Assembly: GCA_033675265.1 (NCBI GenBank)
Contig: JAUJYZ010000848.1
Location: 205,637 to 269,636, forward strand
DNA length: 64,000 bases
Direction: 5' to 3'
Origin: Actinostola sp. cb2023
Lineage: Eukaryota > Cnidaria > Anthozoa > Actiniaria > Actinostolidae
Made by a program: the position numbers and the translations under genes. Positions 58,142-64,000 of this stretch are shown one piece after another. Positions within the stretch are counted from its first letter, which is position 1, and each line of letters begins with the position of its first letter. The notes under the pieces were generated by a model, which had not been told where the DNA came from, did not search any database, and worked only from the letters and a program-made list of their open reading frames with translations.

Positions 58142-58668
58142 GGCTCTGTGATTGAACTTTGCTCATTTCTGCTGAACGACACAAGTTGATTGCCTTTGTT
58201 AAGGTCACATCCTCTTCGCTCAGCAATTTCTCTCGAACTTTTCCGTCAAGAATTCCACATACAATGCGGTCTCGTATCAGCGAATCGGTCAATTCGCTGA
58301 ACTCGCAGGATTTGGCTAGCTTTCGTAGCTCTGTGACATACCTGTCAATCTTCTCGTCTGGTTCTTGGCATCTCGTGTTGAATTTATGTCGTTCGTACGT
58401 GACGTTTTCTCGCGGGTTACAATACGCTTCAAACTTCTTTATTAGTGGCTTGACCTTGTTGGCCTCCGCTTCTTCGAACGTAAATGTGTTATAAATCTCT
58501 AACGCATCCTCTCCTGCAATGGTAAGGAAGGTCGAGTACTGGATTTTCTCGTCTTTCCTGTCTCGTCCGGTGGCGTTCATGTAGAGGTTGAACTGTTGTA
58601 GCCATCGCCTCCAATTGTCTGCAACGTTTCCTTCAAAGGACAAATTTCGGGGGCTTCAGAGAATCCAT
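58080..58668 (-). pseudogene. gag: Gypsy Gag (frameshifted, zinc knuckle missing)
   Basis: The likely start is ATG 58668, 40 bp inside the 5' LTR. A run of five G (58649-58653) breaks the frame, after which NWRRWLQQFNLYMNATGRDR, FEAYCNPRENVTYERHKF and VTELRKLAKSC follow as in other Gypsy Gag capsids. Ends SSQAE without a nucleocapsid CCHC box. Confidence 0.85.
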
Positions 58669-58707
58669 GTCGGTTGATAAAATCGGCGTGTTTCGTTTCT
58701 GACACCA

Positions 58708-58832
58708 TGTAAGCTTCAGCTAAGATGTGAAGTACTTTATTGACAAACTTTAATACCAGAACCCTTATACATTCGTTAAGTACCCTAATGCCATATATGG
58801 CAATACCATATTAGGTAATATGAATCATGACA
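58708..58832 (-). repeat. Gypsy 5' LTR
   Basis: 125 bp, one visible difference from 40639-40763. The primer-binding site TGGTGTCAG follows at 58707 on the minus strand. Confidence 0.95.
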
Positions 58833-59303
58833 CATGGTACCATTGTTCATGGGTATACAGCTATTTATAAATATACATGGTACCATTGTTCATGGGTACT
58901 CAACAGAAAGAACCATGAAGTGATATACAGCTATTTATAAATATACATGGTACCATTGTTCATGGGTACTCAACAGAAAGAACCATGAAGTGATATACAG
59001 CTATTTATAAATATACATGGTACCATTGTTCATGGGTACTCAACAGAAAGAACCATGAAGTCGATATACAGCTATTTATAAATATACATGGTACCCGATT
59101 GTTCATGGGTACTCAACAGAAAGAACCATGAAGTGATATACAGCTATTTATAAATATACATGGTACCATTGTTCATGGGTACTCAACAGAAAGAACCATG
59201 AAGTGATATACAGCTATTTATAAATATACATGGTACCATTGTTCATGGGTACTCAACAGAAAGAACCATGAACTGATATACAGCTATTTATAAATATACA
59301 TGG
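58833..59303 (+). repeat. 70-bp satellite, block 4
   Basis: Continuation of the array interrupted by the Gypsy insertion. About seven units, the first lacking its start. Ends at CATGG, where the next inverted-repeat element begins (CCTGGAATCTACTAATATG). Confidence 0.97.
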
Positions 59304-60560
59304 CCTGGAATCTACTAATATGAGCAGCTCAACTTCCGGTGAATCGTCTTCGTATTTTCTTCGAGTTCACATCGGAGTATTCTTGGCATTTTCAGTCTGT
59401 TTGGCTAAACTGCAATTGCAATAAATGTTGAAGGCTATACATATTTGGCGGAGAACTGAAATCGTGCCAATTGTATGTATTTATTGTCTGAAATAAAACT
59501 ATCCAATTGTGATGAAGTTGGAGCTTATTTTCATTCACTTACTGCATGGCTATCTTTCGACGGATTGTTCCCCTCAAAACACTTTAAAGAAGATTCAGCT
59601 TTATGTGAAAGTTTCTACTCATCGATCACTATACGAGACTGAATAATTTAATTGTGATTAACAGTGTTTGGATGAAGTGTAAATATGGATTTAGGTACCT
59701 CCGGCTCGGGCGATTTTATATTTTACGCCCACTTCAAGATGGCGGATATTTCCGAGATGGCCTGGAATCTACTAATATGAGCAGCTCAACTTCCGGTGAA
59801 TCGTATTATTTTCTATTTCTATACGGCTACGAGTTCACACAGAGTTATTCATGTCATTTTCTTTGTTTTCTTCGATAAATGTTGAAGGTTATACATATTT
59901 GGAGGAGAAATCGTCGCAAACAATCCGCAATTGTATGTATTTATTGTCTGAAATAAAACGATCCATTGTGATGAAGTTGGAGCTTTATTTTCGACTCTCA
60001 TTTGCTACCGTATTCGTACGCGAGTAGAATTTTAAATGCCAATGCGAAGTCGTAAAAGCGGTAAGTATTGTAGGACAACTAAACATCAAGACGGCGGCAT
60101 AAGATAAACACGCTTTATTCCAGAATTCGTGGAAAAATTCGACTCGTACGAATAACAAATGAGATTCGGCGTACGGCAGTCTGATGTGTCACGCCAGAAT
60201 TAAATTATTCAGTCTCGTATAGTGATCGATGAGTAGAAACTTTCACATAAAGCTGAATCTTCTTTAAAGTGTTTTGAGGGGAACAATCCGTCGAAAGATA
60301 GCCATGCAGTAAGTGAATGAAAATAAGCTCCAACTTCATCACAATTGGATAGTTTTATTTCAGACAATAAATACATACAATTGGCACGATTTCAGTTCTC
60401 CGCCAAATATGTATAGCCTTCAACATTTATTGCAATTGCAGTTTAGCCAAACAGACTGAAAATGCCAAGAATACTCCGATGTGAACTCGAAGAAAATACG
60501 AAGACGATTCACCGGAAGTTGAGCTGCTCATATTAGTAGATTCCAGGCCATCTCGGAAAT
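59304..60560. mobile_element. Inverted-repeat element with an internal third copy
   Basis: The left arm 59304-59651 and right arm 60204 to about 60556 are near-perfect inverted copies (CCTGGAATCTACTAATATGA..., TGCATGGCTATCTTTCGACG). The 550-bp spacer holds a third, diverged direct copy (59690-59990) starting GGCGATTTTATATTTTACGC. CGGCTCGGGCGATTTTATAT-like sequence also ends the right arm, near 60600. Non-coding. Confidence 0.8.
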
Positions 60561-61430
60561 ATCCGCCATCTTGAAGTGGGCGTAAAATATAAAATCGCCC
60601 GGCTCGGTGTCCGGCGAAAACCTCACAACTGTTCTCTTCACTGCATGCGTGTATCATCAACTCACTTCGATTCGTTCTAAGTTCTGAAGATCTCTAAATC
60701 CATATCTCTATGAATTATTGTGGTTATTTTGAAAACAATACGACATACCAGCTGTAACCTTCCTCCCGAACTGCTAACAAGGTTTGTGAAGAAACCATGT
60801 TGTTTACGGAGCCTTTGGTGATTATGGATGACTCGGTAGAACATGCTTTCTTTGTAAAATCGATTTCACAAACTCGGCGAATCATAGACGACAATGACAA
60901 TAGTTTATTTGGTGCATAAATATATCTATACCAAATACAAATATAAGCTTAAATAAACTAGACATCGCAGCGTGACTCGGCGAACAATCATGCACAATAT
61001 TTCCTGCTGATTCTGGGCATTCAAATCAGTGATTTACTTATACAATAATTTCAAAATTCAACAAAATAAAGATCTATCAGTGTAGTGAAGTGTTATAAGC
61101 TTACCACAACACACAATTACAGCGGTACAAAGTATAGAAGACATTTGACTTCGTTTAGATGCGTGACGACAGTCAGGCAGCAAGCAAAGCGAGATTAGCT
61201 ATCAAAACAAAATCTACTGGAAAATCAAATCAATCAAACCCTCGCTCTCTAGCTTCAGAGACATAATAATATAACATCCAGACGATTCAGACTATGATCT
61301 GGCGAAGCCGGCTTGCATGGCAAAACTCGAGAAGGTCACATACTTCACATTGTGTGAAGGTCAAATACTTCGCATTCCGTGGCCTAACAAAAAAAATAAA
61401 ATAATAATAATAATAAAAAGAAAGTCATGC
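60561..61430. other. No gene or clear repeat seen
   Basis: AT-rich sequence without domain-bearing frames. A short AATAATAATAAT run lies near 61400. Confidence 0.5.
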
Positions 61431-61434
61431 ATTT

Positions 61435-61470
61435 TATAACTCGGGCTTCCTTCGGAAGGGCCCGAGTAAT
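61435..61470 (-). repeat. CTCGGGC hairpin, inverse copy
   Basis: TATAACTCGGGCTTCCTTCG then GAAGGGCCCGAGTAAT: a 15-bp-stem palindrome. Also present at 30286-30320, 62474-62510, 63578-63612 (variant) and 63784-63818. Confidence 0.8.
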
Positions 61471-61944
61471 TAGTGCTATTTAGCACTAATTAGTTAGTAC
61501 TAAGTTTCATGCCTGTAAGAAATCGAGAATCTCAAATCAGTTGTGAAATCGAGCGGATTTGTTTTTATTTCACCAAAACATCCCTTTGGGTGAACTGGCT
61601 TCGACATTTTAGGAAATCATACTGTAAAAAATCCCAGCGCGTTTTCAATTTTGAGAAATTTACAAAAGTTTAAAAAATCAATTAAATTTCCGATTTTGCC
61701 TCATTAATATGCACGAATTATGAGCCAACTTTTAAAGCGATGGCGAGAGCTCGCATATGTTTCAATCAAATTGACGTTGCTCACACATTGCAAACAACTC
61801 ACTAGCTTCAGAATTGCTACTATAGTACAGTGTATATACTGTGAAAATTTTAAGCCGTTAAAATCAGTATGTGTTAGTAAATTGATTTTTAATAAACAAG
61901 CATTTTATATATTTATCTTACTAGACTACTAACTGCAACATTTT

Positions 61945-62225
61945 AGGCCGTTAACTAACGGCCTAAAATCTCACAGTAGATACAACACTGATCACCGAAC
62001 GAGAAATAAGCCGTTAACTAACGGCCTAAAATCTCACAGTAGACACAACACTGATCACCGAACGAGAAATAAGCCGTTAACTAACGGCCTAAAATGTCAC
62101 AGTATATAACATTGATCCCGGTAAGGTAAAATAAGCCGTTAGCTAACGGCCTAAAATGTCACAGTAGATAACGTTGAACCCGGTAAGGTGCCTAAAATGT
62201 CACAGTATATAACATTGATCCCGGC
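61945..62225 (+). repeat. ~62-bp minisatellite carrying a GGCCGTTAACTAACGGCC palindrome
   Basis: Four to five units, each with AAGCCGTTAACTAACGGCC followed by TAAAATSTCACAGTAGA and ATTGATCCCGGTAAGG-type sequence. The last unit has lost the palindrome. Confidence 0.9.
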
Positions 62226-62473
62226 ACAGGTAGCCCAAACGTAGAATCAGTGGACCGTGACGTCATTGAATATTCCGTTGACCGTTGGATTCGAATGGTC
62301 TCAGGAATGAGCTCTTAGAAAGACTTCAAAGGATATGAGATTCTCAAACATGTCTTCATATCAGTAGTCTGATAATTAAAGAACACTTTGGTATAGAAAT
62401 CTGAGCAAGAAATTGTGTTTTTGAGTGGTTTTGAGCGATTCGAAAAGTTCACCCGTTTCTAGCATACAATATA

Positions 62474-63612
62474 ATTACTCGGGCCCTTCCGAAGGAAGCC
62501 CGAGTTATAAAATGCGTTTTTCGGTAGTAGTAGTAGTAGTAGTTTTGTTCGGCTAAAGAATGACGAAAGTATGCGACGTATTTAATCATATCGAGTTTCA
62601 AGATTACTCAGCAGATAAGAAAAAAACACACCCACACAGGGACTAAAGTAGATTGAATCTTAGTTTTGAAAGCAGCTGTAGATCTTCAAGCTATTAAAAG
62701 GTCAGGATTCTAGTTCATCGTTCAATGACTAGAAGTGGTAAAAGGACTAGTATAGAAGCTCGCTTAAAATATATTTAACAAGACGCTCAATGAGCGTTCA
62801 CTCGGGCATTGTGAAAAGGAAAATGTCAGTTGTTCGAGGAAGTACTTGAAAATGAATGCCAGTTGGTTGAAGAACAAGGACAATGTCAGCTGCGCGAGGA
62901 GAGACCTGACAATGACTGACAGTTGCGTGACGAGGGAGACTATGTATATACATGTATGTGTCGAGTTCATTTGATTTGCCTTTGAGTCATTTGATTATAC
63001 CTTTTGACTTTGAGTTCAATTTGATTTGATTTTGATGAGTTTGTGTAAAGGCCCCCTCTCTAGCTTCAGATCCGAAACACAACGTCGAGTTTGGAATCGA
63101 GTTCGGGTTCGAGTTACGTTCGAACGTCGAATAAAACAAGGACATCTTCTTCAATACAATATAATTTCTCTGACGTCATGACAATCAGTGACAGTTGAGT
63201 GACGAGGGAGACTATTAGTCCGGTGAGTACGAACATGATACGTCTTGAGGTTGCATAGGTCAGATGGTTTCCGATAACGGCCTCGCGTTTGTTTTAAAAA
63301 AAAAAAAATAATTTTAAGCGAGCTTCTAGTCCTTTTACCACTTCTAGTCATTGAACGATGAACTAGAATCCTGACCGCTTTTAATAGCTTGAAGATCTAC
63401 AGCTGCTTTCAAAAACTAAGATTCAAAATCTACTTGAGTCCTGTTTCTCGTTTATCTTTTCAAATCTGCTGAGTAATCTTGGAAACTCCGGATACGATTA
63501 AATACGTCGCATACTCGTCATTTTGGAGCCGAACAAAACTACTACTACTTACTACTACAACCGAAATCCGCATTTTCTAACTCGGGCGGCCTGCGGCCTG
63601 GGACCGAGTAAT
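62474..63612. mobile_element. Foldback element bounded by CTCGGGC hairpins
   Basis: The outer arms begin ATTACTCGGGCCCTTCCG at 62474 and end in a variant inverse hairpin at 63612. Inside, TTTTGTTCGGCTAAAG pairs with CTTTGGAGCCGAACAAAA-like sequence, and AGGTCAGGATTCTAGTTCAT (62699) with its complement near 63365. The interior contains GACAATGACTGACAGTTGCG, repeated in inverse form at 31270-31300. No transposase frame. Confidence 0.65.
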
Positions 63613-63760
63613 AAAAAACAAACGCGAGGGCGTTATCCGGAAACCATCTGACCTATGCAACCTCAAGGACGTATTATCAGTTCGTTACTCACCCGACTCA
63701 TAGTCTCCCTTCACGGTAACCAAACTGTTCAATGATTGTCATGACGTCAGAGAATTTATC
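63167..63760. repeat. Inner inverted repeat overlapping the foldback element
   Basis: TTGCATAGGTCAGATGGTTTCC near 63250 pairs with GGAAACCATCTGACCTATGCAA near 63640. TGACGTCATGACAATCA near 63170 pairs with TGATTGTCATGACGTCA near 63735. This arm crosses the outer boundary, so at least two elements or duplications overlap. Confidence 0.7.
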
Positions 63761-63783
63761 AAAGTATTGAAGAAGATGTCCTT

Positions 63784-64000
63784 GTTACTCGGGCCTTTCC
63801 GAGGAAGCCCGAGTTATACACTTACAAATTCTTTTTTTATTTTGTCATGGTTCATAGAATGCGAAAAGTATTTGATCGTATCGAGTTTCAAGATTACTCT
63901 GAAGCAGATAAGGCGAAGACAAACGACCACACAGGACTCAAGTAGATTTTGAATCTTGAGTGAAAGCAGCGTAAATCTTGAAGCTATCGAAAGGTCAGGA
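63784..64000 (+). mobile_element. Start of another CTCGGGC-hairpin element, cut by the window end
   Basis: TTACTCGGGCCTTTCCGAGG, then AAGCCCGAGTTATA, then TATCGAGTTTCAAGATTACTC and GAAGCTATCGAAAGGTCAGGA, parallel to 62474-62710. Confidence 0.65.

Larger units (their letters stand above)
40639..58832 (-). mobile_element. Gypsy/Ty3-type LTR retrotransposon (with nested insertions)
   Basis: Minus-strand element. The 125-bp LTRs lie at 58708-58832 (5') and 40639-40763 (3'), flanked by the 5-bp duplication CATGG (40634-40638 and 58833-58837). The primer-binding site starts TGGTGTCAG at 58707, and the polypurine tract AAGGGGAAAGA abuts the 3' LTR. gag, protease, reverse transcriptase, RNase H and integrase regions lie between 58668 and 54541 in that order, the classical Gypsy arrangement. 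The 18.2-kb span is inflated by a BEL/Pao insertion (44988-54530), a piggyBac-like element, MITEs and a 3' region of non-Gypsy origin. The coding part is disabled by several frame breaks, a stop codon and a changed catalytic residue, although the LTRs differ at only one position by eye. Confidence 0.93.

Overview
The window is metazoan nuclear DNA, most likely from an anthozoan cnidarian (sea anemone or coral). This is inference. The supports are: genes with GT-AG introns; a secreted collagen plus fibrinogen/intelectin-like lectin of the type common in anthozoans; AT-rich, repeat-dense introns; many short palindromic DNA-transposon derivatives; BEL/Pao and Gypsy retroelements; and fragments of a FEN-like/CXC protein family that I remember as multi-copy in cnidarians. 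No rRNA, tRNA or CRISPR was recognised. I searched nothing outside this sequence.

Layout. 1-8.5 kb: a CT microsatellite, exon 1 of a Rab-like GTPase running off the left edge on the minus strand, then a five-exon plus-strand gene for a secreted collagen/FReD-intelectin-like protein (391 aa), reassembled from splice sites and phases. 8.5-12.5 kb: no gene, a cluster of hairpin MITEs and simple repeats. 12.5-20.7 kb: two complete two-exon Rab-like GTPase genes, head to head across a GAT/ATG repeat. Both replace the catalytic switch-II glutamine with a hydrophobic residue (Val, Leu). The second has a 5.25-kb intron filled by three foldback-type elements. 20.7-27.2 kb: a two-exon minus-strand gene for a 302-aa histidine-triad (HIT-like) protein with a 3-kb intron carrying a DNA transposon remnant. 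27.2-32.9 kb: minisatellites and a Harbinger-like element. 32.9-33.9 kb: an intronless 340-aa PH-domain protein gene.

35-59.3 kb: a 70-bp satellite holding two near-identical copies of a 1.5-kb MULE-like element and an 18.2-kb nested complex. A Gypsy element (125-bp LTRs, TSD CATGG) lies in the satellite. It contains a BEL/Pao element (identical 323-bp LTRs, TSD CTCTG), whose pol is split by a 2.9-kb insertion. The Gypsy 3' region holds a large inverted duplication of a FEN-like/CXC gene fragment, several MITEs and a TTAA-flanked piggyBac-like element. 59.3-64 kb: nested inverted repeats, a palindromic minisatellite and a recurrent CTCGGGC hairpin.

Host genes supported: three Rab-like GTPases (one partial), one collagen/intelectin-like secreted protein, one HIT-like protein and one PH-domain protein. 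Nothing indicates that they form a pathway. The Rab-like genes share the position and phase of their intron and so look like local duplicates.
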